NCBI GenBank assembly: GCA_013151315.1
Contig: JAADIN010000174.1
Coordinates: 1-9,324 of the forward strand
Length of the DNA: 9,324 nt
DNA from: Planctomycetota bacterium
GTDB lineage: Bacteria; Planctomycetota; Planctomycetia; Pirellulales; Lacipirellulaceae
Direction of reading: 5' to 3'
The notes under the pieces were generated by a model. The model had not been told where the DNA came from. It worked only from the letters and a program-made list of their open reading frames with translations, and ran no database searches. The stretch's first letter is position 1, and every line of letters begins with the position of its first letter. The translations under genes were made by a program, and so were the position numbers. Positions 1 through 6,181 of the stretch are shown here, piece by piece.

Positions 1-204
1 CCCCCAAAACAAGAAAAAACACGGCCACACCAGAGCGAACCCCCAAACCAACAAGCCCGTTTCGTCCTTTTGGCACTAAACCCAGGTGCAATACGCCAAA
101 GCCTGACAGCCTGTACGGCTGGCAGCAGCAATGCGACCAAGACGCCGATGACCGACGGCGAAGAGGTGTCGCTAGCGATTTTCTCAACTGACAAAGCCAA
201 ACAA
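1..204. other. Intergenic flank without an intact gene
   Basis: This is the region downstream of the H4MPT operon. Apart from the DUF1559-like motif, its only structure is a short hairpin at 107-121 (CAGCC, loop TGTAC, GGCTG). That hairpin lies inside the coding match and is not followed by a T-tract on either strand, so it is a weak terminator candidate. The first 60 bases are A/C-rich on the plus strand. Confidence 0.4.
102..152 (-). pseudogene. DUF1559-like N-terminal fragment
   Basis: Read on the minus strand, this stretch encodes VIGVLVALLLPAVQA followed by VR. That closely matches the hydrophobic segment just after the type IV pilin-like methylation motif of planctomycete DUF1559 proteins, whose usual form is an IIGxLxALLLPAVQAAREAAR-like run. 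The frame stays open to position 1, but what follows (LWRIAPGFSA...) does not resemble the family. What precedes it (KIASDTSSPS) lacks the GFTLVELL signal. No ATG precedes the motif in frame, and the frame runs back into the 3' end of the beta-RFAP synthase gene. I read it as a decayed or truncated remnant, or a piece of a gene continuing beyond the window. A chance match is possible but unlikely given 15 consecutive residues. Confidence 0.35.
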
Positions 205-1164
205 TCACGATTCGATGTGGACCGTTGCTCCTGAATTATTTGCCTGACAAATGGCGATGTGGCAGTGTTGAATGTCGGCGTGCTGGCCGAGTTGACCGAC
301 CAAGGCCTTGGCAGAGGACTCGTCTTTTGCAATGGCAAACACGGTCGGGCCCCAGGACGATTGGCCGACGCCAGGGATGCCGAGTTTGCGAACGGTCTCG
401 ATGAGTTCGGCGATTTCGGGCGAAGCGAATGGGCCGCCTTGGGCGGCGGCAAAGCACTCGCCGGCGCGGTAACCGTAGAGGTAGATCCCTTCGCTGAAAC
501 CTTGCCAATCGGCGTCTCGCACAGCGGGGAGAATTTGAGTGTCGATCAACTGCTGCAGGTGCCGGGTGACCTCGGCTGGGACGGGAGGGAGTGAGGCGAT
601 TGCTTGGGTTTCTCGTTCGCCTGCTAAGCCGCAAGTGGCCGGATGTCGGATGAGGACTAATCGCCAGTCAGGTGGTACCGTTTCTCTTGCTGAAATTTTT
701 CCTAGCGGTTCGTCGGGTAATTTTCCGGCATCGACTAAAAGCCCGCCGTGCAAGAATCCGTATGTCCCGATCGCGGATCGCTTGCCGCGGCCGCTCATCT
801 GGCTGAGCAAGTCGGCATCGCGCCAAGGGATTTTGAAGTACTCCGCCAATCCAGCCGCTACAGCTAGGCCCAGTTGTGTGCCGACGCCGAGACCGACATG
901 GTCGGGCGGAGCAGAGAGGATTTTTATGTGGCAAGTGGGCGGCGAGGGCAACTGCCGATGTGCGGCGAAAGCTAATGCGAAATCTTGGGCCCGTTTGTGG
1001 TGCGGGCCCTCGACCTCAAAAGAATCGGCGGACGAAACTTGCAGCGTGACGCCCGCGCCGTCGAGCATCATTCCGAGACCGCTAAATTGGCGTCCCACAC
1101 CGCCGAAACTGGAGAGGCCAAAGTGGAGCCGCCCAGGCGTTTGAATTTTGATCGTGCGACTCAT
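205..1164 (-). CDS. mptG: Beta-ribofuranosylaminobenzene 5'-phosphate synthase
   Basis: This enzyme condenses p-aminobenzoate with PRPP, releasing CO2 and pyrophosphate, to give beta-RFA-P. It is the first committed step of the methanopterin/H4MPT arm. The 319-residue protein has the family's GHMP-kinase-like fold signatures. These are TPGRLHFGL at residues 9-17, the glycine-rich GLGVGTQLGLAVA at 91-103, GRGKRSAIGTYGFLHGG at 125-141, and the C-terminal GVGQSSWGPT at 265-274. The start at 1164 is chosen because the conserved TPGRLHFGL begins eight residues later and its ATG overlaps the upstream DUF447 stop as ATGA, implying translational coupling. A longer frame from 1200 adds 12 residues with no family resemblance. 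It is the last gene of the operon and shares it with pabA/pabB, which supply its substrate. The symbol follows usage in Methylobacterium. Confidence 0.93.
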   Translation of the reverse strand: MSRTIKIQTPGRLHFGLSSFGGVGRQFSGLGMMLDGAGVTLQVSSADSFEVEGPHHKRAQDFALAFAAHRQLPSPPTCHIKILSAPPDHVGLGVGTQLGLAVAAGLAEYFKIPWRDADLLSQMSGRGKRSAIGTYGFLHGGLLVDAGKLPDEPLGKISARETVPPDWRLVLIRHPATCGLAGERETQAIASLPPVPAEVTRHLQQLIDTQILPAVRDADWQGFSEGIYLYGYRAGECFAAAQGGPFASPEIAELIETVRKLGIPGVGQSSWGPTVFAIAKDESSAKALVGQLGQHADIQHCHIAICQANNSGATVHIES

Positions 1165-1751
1165 GCTGGCTGCTCGATCTTGTGATAGATCGCGTTGCAA
1201 AGAAACGCGAACGCTTTTTTTTCTTCCGAGCTGGCTGTCTTTTGGAGTGGCGATTCAAGTCGCTTCAGTTCGGCCCGGATGTCTGCAGCCGGCAATAAAT
1301 GGACTCGCGTTGCCAAGATAGCGGCCTCGAGGACGGCATGTTTTGCTCGGTTGAAGCCCAGAAAGTCGCGGTTGCAGCCAGACTTGACGGTGTTTGCGAC
1401 GATTTCGGTTCGCTCTTGTGAGTCGTCTAGGCTCTTTATCTCAAATGCATACCAACGACATGCGTCGATAAGAACCAAACCGTCGAGTGAGGGCAGGGGA
1501 TCGGGTTGGCCGAGGGCTGCTTGGGCAAAGAGCAATACGTCGTCGGTAACGTGAAAGACGCCGTGGCTGGTGCGTTTTAAGTTTTGGTAAGTCGTTGAGG
1601 TGCGGTAGGGGCGGAAAATGAACTGGGTGAGGGAGGCGTCAACGATCGGACCCATGGGCGAAATATTGACGGTGTCGTCTTCGTTGCGCGTGGTGACGAT
1701 GCCTTCTAATATCCGGCCATCGACGCCAAGTTTTGGTAAAAGGTTTTGCAT
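1161..1751 (-). CDS. DUF447 family protein, flavin-binding split barrel
   Basis: A 196-residue protein of the DUF447 family, whose archaeal members have structures with FMN bound in a split beta-barrel. The N-terminal half carries the recognisable pattern. ILEGIVTTRN (residues 14-23) and VNISPMGP (28-35) are followed by FIFRPYRTSTTYQNL and GVFHVTDD, the layout of a flavin-reductase-like barrel. The C-terminal half is helical (ETAILATRVH-type and LKRLESPLQKTASSEEKKAF). DUF447 genes are known genomic companions of H4MPT biosynthesis in methylotrophs, archaea and planctomycetes, but to my knowledge no reaction is firmly assigned. The operon position, between pabA and beta-RFAP synthase, supports a role in making or reducing the C1 carrier. 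No Shine-Dalgarno sequence is visible before the ATG at 1751. The gene's stop overlaps the next start. Confidence 0.85.
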   Translation of the reverse strand: MQNLLPKLGVDGRILEGIVTTRNEDDTVNISPMGPIVDASLTQFIFRPYRTSTTYQNLKRTSHGVFHVTDDVLLFAQAALGQPDPLPSLDGLVLIDACRWYAFEIKSLDDSQERTEIVANTVKSGCNRDFLGFNRAKHAVLEAAILATRVHLLPAADIRAELKRLESPLQKTASSEEKKAFAFLCNAIYHKIEQPA

Positions 1752-1762
1752 GGCGGCATTGT

Positions 1763-1820
1763 AACACGACTCGCGAGAGGCGTGCTGTATTCAACAAAAC
1801 ACGACTCGGAGAGGCGTGCT
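1763..1820. repeat. Direct pair of hairpin repeats between pabA and DUF447
   Basis: Two near-identical copies lie in direct orientation 11 nt apart. They are AACACGACTCGCGAGAGGCG + TGCT at 1763-1786 and the same sequence lacking one C in the loop at 1798-1820. Each copy is a dyad: CACG-A-CTC, a 3-4 nt loop, GAG-G-CGTG. Together they fill most of the 71-nt gap between the two operon genes and would form two consecutive hairpins in the mRNA. They may be REP-like genomic repeats, or elements that adjust expression of the downstream genes. Confidence 0.7.
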
Positions 1821-1822
1821 AC

Positions 1823-2488
1823 TCAAAAAGTGACCGGTTGTTGTGGGAGCGTAGGCGGCTCTCGTGGGATGGTGCGACATTCGGCTGCCTGGAGTTGGCA
1901 AACCTCGGTTTGAGTTGCCAGGCCAGAAATCGCGAGAAAATTGGCCAGCAGTTGGTAGCCATGTTCCGTGAGCACGGCTTCAGGGTGAAACTGCACACCG
2001 AAGACCGGATACTCCGCATGCTCGATTGCCATGATCATACCGTCCTCTGAAGTCGCCGACACTCGCAAATCGGGTCCAAGAGAATCTCGCTCGACGACGA
2101 GCGAATGGTAGCGGCAGGCGGTAAACGGAGAGGGGATGCCTTTGAATAATTCGGTCTGCTGATGTTCGACCAAGGAAGTACGACCATGCAAGGGTTCTTG
2201 GGCACGCACAACCTGTGCTCCCAACGCGGCGGCGATCGTTTGATGTCCTAAGCAAATGCCTAGCATGGGCAGCTGGTTATAAAATTCGCGAACGATCGCG
2301 GTAGAACCCCCGGCTTCGGCAGGAGTACATGGTCCCGGCGAGAGCACGATCGCGCGGGGCGCGAGCCGCTCGACCTCTGCGACATCGATAGCATCGTTGC
2401 GCACCACGTGCGTCTCTTGGCCCAAACGCTCGAAGTAGCGGGCCAAGTTGTGGACGAAGCTGTCGAAATTATCGAGGAGGAGGAGCAA
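1823..2488 (-). CDS. pabA: Aminodeoxychorismate synthase glutamine amidotransferase subunit
   Basis: This is the class I glutamine amidotransferase subunit that hydrolyses glutamine and passes ammonia to PabB. The 221-residue protein starts LLLLDNFDSFVHNLARYF, which aligns with the usual ILLIDNxDSF opening. The nucleophile elbow GICLGH is at residues 77-82 (Cys79), and the catalytic His168 and Glu170 sit in FHPEA. The oxyanion-type segment LSPGPCTPAEAG is at 49-60. The start codon is TTG at 2488. It is the only usable start after an in-frame TAG at 2510-2512, and it fits the family's N-terminus exactly. No Shine-Dalgarno sequence is seen, and the gene begins 7 nt after the pabB stop, so it probably depends on coupling. 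About 30 residues beyond the family's usual end form a low-complexity Gln/Pro-rich tail. PabA proteins are often shared with anthranilate synthase, so a dual role in tryptophan synthesis cannot be excluded. Confidence 0.92.
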   Translation of the reverse strand: MLLLLDNFDSFVHNLARYFERLGQETHVVRNDAIDVAEVERLAPRAIVLSPGPCTPAEAGGSTAIVREFYNQLPMLGICLGHQTIAAALGAQVVRAQEPLHGRTSLVEHQQTELFKGIPSPFTACRYHSLVVERDSLGPDLRVSATSEDGMIMAIEHAEYPVFGVQFHPEAVLTEHGYQLLANFLAISGLATQTEVCQLQAAECRTIPREPPTLPQQPVTF

Positions 2489-2495
2489 GGAAGAG

Positions 2496-2513
2496 CTAGG
2501 GGCTGGGGGCTAG
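2496..2513. repeat. CTAGGGGCTGGGGGCTAG quasi-palindromic element
   Basis: An 18-nt G-rich element (GGGGCT/GGGGGCT tandem flanked by CTAG at both ends) spans the last codons and stop of pabB. It contributes the Ala-Pro-Ser-Pro end of the protein and sits where a pabA ribosome-binding site would be expected. It looks like a short dispersed intergenic repeat, though only one copy occurs in this window. Confidence 0.3.
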
Positions 2514-3929
2514 AGTGGAGAGCAGGCCTCGCGCTTTGTGCCAGGTTTCTCGGTATTCGTCGTCGGGGTTGGACTGGGCGACAATGCCGCCGCCCACGGG
2601 AAGTTGCCACCAACCCCTGCCGGCGGTGACCGTTCTTATGAGGATACTACTATCCATCTGCCCGTCAAAGCCTAGGTATCCAAGCGACCCGCAGTAGGCC
2701 CCGCGTGTCGTCGGCTCGAGTTCGGCGATGATCTCCATGGCGCGAATTTTTGGGGCTCCGGTGATCGAACCTCCAGGAAAACAGGCGCGTAGCAAATCAA
2801 ACGCGGACGCATTCTCTCGAAGGGTCCCACGGACGACTGAGACAAGGTGTTTTACGTAGGCATAGGTTTTTAGTTGGCAAAGTTTGGCGACGTGAACACT
2901 CTCAGCAGTGCAGACGTGAGAAAGATCGTTGCGCATCAGGTCAACGATCATCACATTTTCAGCACGATCTTTTTCGCTCATCTGCAACTCGTCGCCAGCA
3001 AAGAGATCGGCTTCGGGGTGGTGAGAACGGCCGCGTGTTCCCTTGATCGGGCGGGTTTCGACTTGGTTGCCACGAAGTGTCAAAAAGCACTCGGGCGAAG
3101 TGCTACAAATTTGCCAAGGGCCCAGGTCGAAGTAGCCAGAATAGGGTGCCGGGTTTTGTTCTCGTAGTCGTAAGTAAAGTTCAATCGAACTACTGCGAGC
3201 AGGGCAGAGAAGCCGTTGTGCCAAGTTGACTTGAAACACGTCGCCGGCATGAATGTAGGCGACGGCCTGTTCGATCATCGACCGATAGGCGTCGGGCGAG
3301 AGGTTGCTGGTGACGTTGGGGATGCCTATGTCGAATTGTTCGGCGATCTCCGCTTGCGCTATTGCTGTGGAATTATGGGCCGCGAAGACGCAAGCGAGGG
3401 GGGCGGGCGGGTTGGTTAGCCATTGTTTTGCTTGGTTTAGGCGATCTTGGGCGCGCGCTCTGCGTGCTTGGGGGTCGGTTTCAGGGAAACCTTGCGAGAT
3501 GATCCAGGCTTGCTTCTTCTCGTGATCAAAAGCAAACACCACGTCGTACAAGCCGATGGCGAGCGCGGGAAGCGGGAGGTCGTCGATTGCAGCAGCGGGC
3601 AGCTTTTCTAAGCTCCGTGCCAACTCGTAGCCAAATAGCCCCGCCGCGCCCCCTTGAAACGGCGGCAAGTCGGGCCGCGTCGAAGTGCGATACGGTTTCC
3701 AAGAGGTTTCGAGTTGAGCTAAGGCATCGCTTCCATCGACGGGAACAGAAAACCATTGGAATGGATCGACGGCAACAAACGAAAAACGTCCGTGGTTGCC
3801 GTCGCCACTTGCGCTATCGAAAAAAACCGGATACGGCCGAGAAGCGAGACGCGAAAAGACTTCGACCGCCGTCCAATCTTCTTGCAGCGGCTCGGCGAGA
3901 GGCATTTCATGTTGCGTCGGCTGGGTCAC
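2496..3929 (-). CDS. pabB: Aminodeoxychorismate synthase component I
   Basis: This enzyme converts chorismate plus ammonia to 4-amino-4-deoxychorismate, the pABA precursor. The 477-residue protein has the N-terminal chorismate-binding-family subdomain (about residues 20-150) and the catalytic domain (about 210-470). Key motifs are FQVNLAQR (232-239), RPIKGTRGR (293-301), DRAENVMIVDLMRNDL (321-336), FPGGSITGAPK (384-394) and GSLGYLGFDG (414-423). Lys296 in PIKGT is the residue that forms the covalent intermediate in PabB enzymes. Anthranilate synthase has PIAGT there, so this is PabB and not TrpE. The start is GTG at 3929, overlapping the upstream stop as GTGA; an ATG at codon 9 (3905) is the alternative. 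The last codons fall in a repetitive CTAGCCCC-type sequence. Its place in an H4MPT operon suggests pABA for the C1 carrier, with folate as a second outlet. No pabC lyase gene is in the window. Confidence 0.94.
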   Translation of the reverse strand: MTQPTQHEMPLAEPLQEDWTAVEVFSRLASRPYPVFFDSASGDGNHGRFSFVAVDPFQWFSVPVDGSDALAQLETSWKPYRTSTRPDLPPFQGGAAGLFGYELARSLEKLPAAAIDDLPLPALAIGLYDVVFAFDHEKKQAWIISQGFPETDPQARRARAQDRLNQAKQWLTNPPAPLACVFAAHNSTAIAQAEIAEQFDIGIPNVTSNLSPDAYRSMIEQAVAYIHAGDVFQVNLAQRLLCPARSSSIELYLRLREQNPAPYSGYFDLGPWQICSTSPECFLTLRGNQVETRPIKGTRGRSHHPEADLFAGDELQMSEKDRAENVMIVDLMRNDLSHVCTAESVHVAKLCQLKTYAYVKHLVSVVRGTLRENASAFDLLRACFPGGSITGAPKIRAMEIIAELEPTTRGAYCGSLGYLGFDGQMDSSILIRTVTAGRGWWQLPVGGGIVAQSNPDDEYRETWHKARGLLSTLAPSP

Positions 3930-5305
3930 GGGGCGTCGCTCCGCCGGGTTCGCTTGAGGCGGTGCGACTGCTCGGGCCGTGTTGCCAAACCCCAGTCGAG
4001 TGATTCATCCTGTTCGTAGGTTTTGCCGAGGGTGATCGCGGTGAGCGCTTTGCACATTTCGTAGCCAAGATAAAATGCGTGGTCCGCGTCGCAATCGCGC
4101 AGCTGCTGCATGATTACAAACGGATCGGCGTCGTGGAGATGGAGGTTGCGGCTGACCAGATGTACCTCCCCGGCGGCGGCAAAGATGCGATAATTGTTGT
4201 CGCGTACGTCCGTTGCCAATTGGGCAATTTGCTCCGAGGAAGACTCGACGATTTGCTCATCTCGCAGCATCAGCAACTTCGGTTCGAGATGCTTGGGAGG
4301 AACGCTTTCGTTCACGGCATGAAACATGAGCCGTCGAGCCAAGTCACACTCGCGTACGCTGCTTCGGGCCCAGTTAATCACTTGCGTCGTGAGTACGCTA
4401 CGAATGCCCAGTTCTTGGCAGAAGCCGAGTAGCAAGGTATTGATGCCAGCGGAATCGACATCGGTCAATTCCGTGAGATTGCCGATACCCATCATTATTT
4501 CGGCGTCAGGATAGCGGCGGCGCACGTCGAGGTAGCGCCCTAAGCTGGGGGCAAAACCGAAAGCGATGGGCTCCAAGATGGGATCGATTCGTAGCGGAAC
4601 GCCCGCCTGAGCTAAAAAGTCGATGGTCTCGTCCAAACCGACTAAACCTTTTGGTTGGTCGGGAATCGCAATTACCTCAACACCCCAATCGACGGCCGCC
4701 TCGCGGTTCGAACTGTTGACGCTCAATACCAGTTCCGCCCCAGCACGAACGGCAGGTTCAATTTCACGCGGATTGAGGCTATCGATCGACACCCGATGCC
4801 CTTCGTCACACAGTGCTCGAACGACTTCGCCCACCCCCGACCAAGCATCTCCCGGCTCGCACCCCACATCGATCCAATTCGCGCCATCCGCACGAAGGGC
4901 CGCAGCCTCACGAAGAATTTCTTTCCTCGAAAGTTGCGGACAATGATTGATTTCGGCAAGGATCTCGATGTCGTAACTACCGTAATCCAAAGGCAGCGGG
5001 TCGCGAGAAAAAAAGTTTGGCAATTGCCGGAGATCGCGTGGCCCACGCTCGACCGACAATTTCAATTTCGCCTCCAAAGGTTCAAGGTCTCCTCCACAGT
5101 AACCAGGAATGAGTACGCGCGTCGCTGAGTCGGGAACCTGAATACGCTTGGCAATCCAAGCAGGCGTCATCAGTGCTGCGACGGTGATTGGAAGCACGTC
5201 AATGGAATACTGAAAACCAACTTGCGCAGCAAGCGATGGCACGATGCTTTCCAGTGCGTGTTGCGCCAATCGCCCCGTAACAAAATGAATGTGCTGCTGC
5301 TCCAT
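3926..5305 (-). CDS. DUF6513 / dihydropteroate synthase-like protein
   Basis: A 459-residue, three-part protein. Residues 1-115 (HFVTGRLAQHALESIV..., then VLIPGYCGGDL) match the N-terminal DUF6513-type region seen before pterin-binding domains. Residues 115-330 are a TIM-barrel pterin-binding domain related to dihydropteroate synthase. Visible motifs are ADGANWIDVGCEPG (139-152), RVSIDSLNPREIEPAV (171-186), RIDPILEPIAFGF (239-251) and GIGNLTELTDVDSAGIN (273-289). Residues 370-440 (HDADPF, FYLGYEMCKALTAITLGKTY) resemble the DUF4346-type C-terminal domain of archaeal DHPS-related proteins. The classical DHPS opening NVTPDSFSDGG is absent, and AEINHCPQ stands in its place. The family tracks with H4MPT biosynthesis. 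Coupling beta-RFA-P to the pterin is an attractive but unproven role. The ATG at 5305 directly abuts the SDR stop (TAAATG). Confidence 0.85.
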   Translation of the reverse strand: MEQQHIHFVTGRLAQHALESIVPSLAAQVGFQYSIDVLPITVAALMTPAWIAKRIQVPDSATRVLIPGYCGGDLEPLEAKLKLSVERGPRDLRQLPNFFSRDPLPLDYGSYDIEILAEINHCPQLSRKEILREAAALRADGANWIDVGCEPGDAWSGVGEVVRALCDEGHRVSIDSLNPREIEPAVRAGAELVLSVNSSNREAAVDWGVEVIAIPDQPKGLVGLDETIDFLAQAGVPLRIDPILEPIAFGFAPSLGRYLDVRRRYPDAEIMMGIGNLTELTDVDSAGINTLLLGFCQELGIRSVLTTQVINWARSSVRECDLARRLMFHAVNESVPPKHLEPKLLMLRDEQIVESSSEQIAQLATDVRDNNYRIFAAAGEVHLVSRNLHLHDADPFVIMQQLRDCDADHAFYLGYEMCKALTAITLGKTYEQDESLDWGLATRPEQSHRLKRTRRSDAP

Positions 5306-6067
5306 TTAAGCTCGGCCGCCATTGACGTGAAGTATCTGACCAGTGATGAACGACGCTTCGGGGGAAACGAGAAATCGAGCTGCGCGGGCAACGTCTTCGG
5401 GCGTTCCCCAGCGCTGGAGCAGCGATTCGCTCGTCGCGCGCTGCTGCCAATAGTCGGAAGCTTCTTCGCCCCATTCGGTTTGAATCCACCCTGGGGCAAG
5501 GCAGTTGACTCGCACGTGTGGGGCCAGCGATTTGGCCAAGCTTCGCGTAAATGCCATGATTGCCCCCTTGGTGGTCGCAAACATTTCGCCACTCTCGCCT
5601 GCCATGCCGATTTCGGCCTGATCCCAGCCCATGTTTAATATCACGCCGCTTCCACGTTGCTTCATGCGCTCGCCCACCTCGCGCGAAAGTTGCAATGTGC
5701 CTAAAACGTCGACTTCCCAAAGTCGCTCGAGTTTTTTCTCAAACGACCAATCGGCAGGCTGGCCCGTAAGAACGTCGGCGCCCGCATTGTTAATCCAGAT
5801 GTCGACGGGCCCAAGTTGCCAACAGCGCTCGACCAACTCGGTACGTTCTTCAGGAAGCGAAAGGTCGCTTTTGAGTGCGTGTCCGCGAAGGGCGGTAGCG
5901 AGCTCTTCTGCCACTTCGTAATTTTGAAATCCGTGGACGATCACCTTCGCACCGGCACCTGCTAGGTGCATTGCTATTGCCCGGCCAATGCCACTCGAGC
6001 TACCGGTCACCACCGCACTTTTTCCTGCCAATGAGTTTCCTGCCAATGAGGTCGCTTGATCGGACAT
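5306..6067 (-). CDS. SDR-family oxidoreductase lacking the catalytic Ser and Tyr
   Basis: A 253-residue short-chain dehydrogenase/reductase-fold protein and the first gene of the H4MPT operon. The Rossmann signature TGSSSGIG (21-28), NNAG (93-96), the NVxG-type segment VDVLGT (119-124) and the C-terminal PGW and ITGQILHVNGG (241-251) are intact, so NAD(P) binding is expected. The catalytic YxxxK reads FATTK (Phe163, Lys167; codon TTT at 5579-5581). The serine usually found about 13 residues earlier is replaced within NMGWDQ (145-150). The classical Ser-Tyr relay is therefore missing. A role in pterin or H4MPT synthesis is suggested by the operon but not by the motifs, and it is not a standard FabG, PTR1 or FolM. 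The N-terminus carries a tandem duplication (SLAGN-SLAGK). No Shine-Dalgarno sequence precedes the ATG. Confidence 0.88.
   Translation of the reverse strand: MSDQATSLAGNSLAGKSAVVTGSSSGIGRAIAMHLAGAGAKVIVHGFQNYEVAEELATALRGHALKSDLSLPEERTELVERCWQLGPVDIWINNAGADVLTGQPADWSFEKKLERLWEVDVLGTLQLSREVGERMKQRGSGVILNMGWDQAEIGMAGESGEMFATTKGAIMAFTRSLAKSLAPHVRVNCLAPGWIQTEWGEEASDYWQQRATSESLLQRWGTPEDVARAARFLVSPEASFITGQILHVNGGRA
6021..6050 (-). repeat. Exact 15-bp tandem duplication in the SDR gene
   Basis: TTTCCTGCCAATGAG occurs twice with no gap, at 6021-6035 and 6036-6050. In frame it repeats five codons (SLAGN, SLAGK) at residues 7-15 of the SDR, just before the first Rossmann strand. Identity at the DNA level suggests a recent slippage event, tolerated because the N-terminal tail is flexible. 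Confidence 0.85.
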
Positions 6068-6125
6068 GAACTACGAAACCTGGAACTACCGGAGTGAACA
6101 AAAAAACGATAAAGTACGGTAATTG

Positions 6126-6159
6126 GTTGTAGTCGTCACGGCAGCAACTCGCAAGCGAG
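6126..6159 (-). promoter_or_regulatory. Possible sigma70-type promoter for the H4MPT operon
   Basis: In the 114-nt divergent region, the minus strand has TTGCGA (6149-6154) and TACAAC (6126-6131) separated by exactly 17 nt. Each matches the consensus hexamer at four of six positions. The start of transcription would fall near 6119, leaving a leader of about 50 nt. A perfect small dyad, CTCGCAAGCGAG (6148-6159), overlaps the -35 box and could be an operator. Planctomycete promoters are poorly defined, so this is tentative. Confidence 0.22.
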
Positions 6160-6181
6160 CCCTGTTTTATGAGCACAAAAA

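Noticed and set aside
107..121. Operon terminator hairpin CAGCC-TGTAC-GGCTG
   Set aside because: The stem is only 5 bp with no T-tract on the minus strand, and it lies in the DUF1559-like coding match. It is not strong enough to call.
539..1144. Long open frame on the plus strand opposite beta-RFAP synthase (201 codons)
   Set aside because: It is antisense to a gene with clear family motifs, its product has no recognisable domain, and its composition is that expected from the reverse of a high-GC gene.
1763..1820. CRISPR-like array
   Set aside because: There are only two copies with an 11-nt spacer, each palindromic, and no cas genes are nearby.
1823..3929. Annotation as anthranilate synthase TrpE/TrpG
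   Set aside because: The PIKGT lysine at residue 296 and the operon context favour aminodeoxychorismate synthase. A shared amidotransferase remains possible.
4655..5128. Plus-strand open frame opposite the DHPS-like gene (157 codons)
   Set aside because: It is antisense to a multidomain protein with conserved motifs, and no similarity is recognised.
5306..6067. Call as FabG, PTR1-type pteridine reductase or FolM
   Set aside because: All of these need the YxxxK tyrosine and the catalytic serine, which are missing, so only an SDR-fold call is supported. A YxxxxxxK enoyl-reductase spacing was also checked and has no Tyr.
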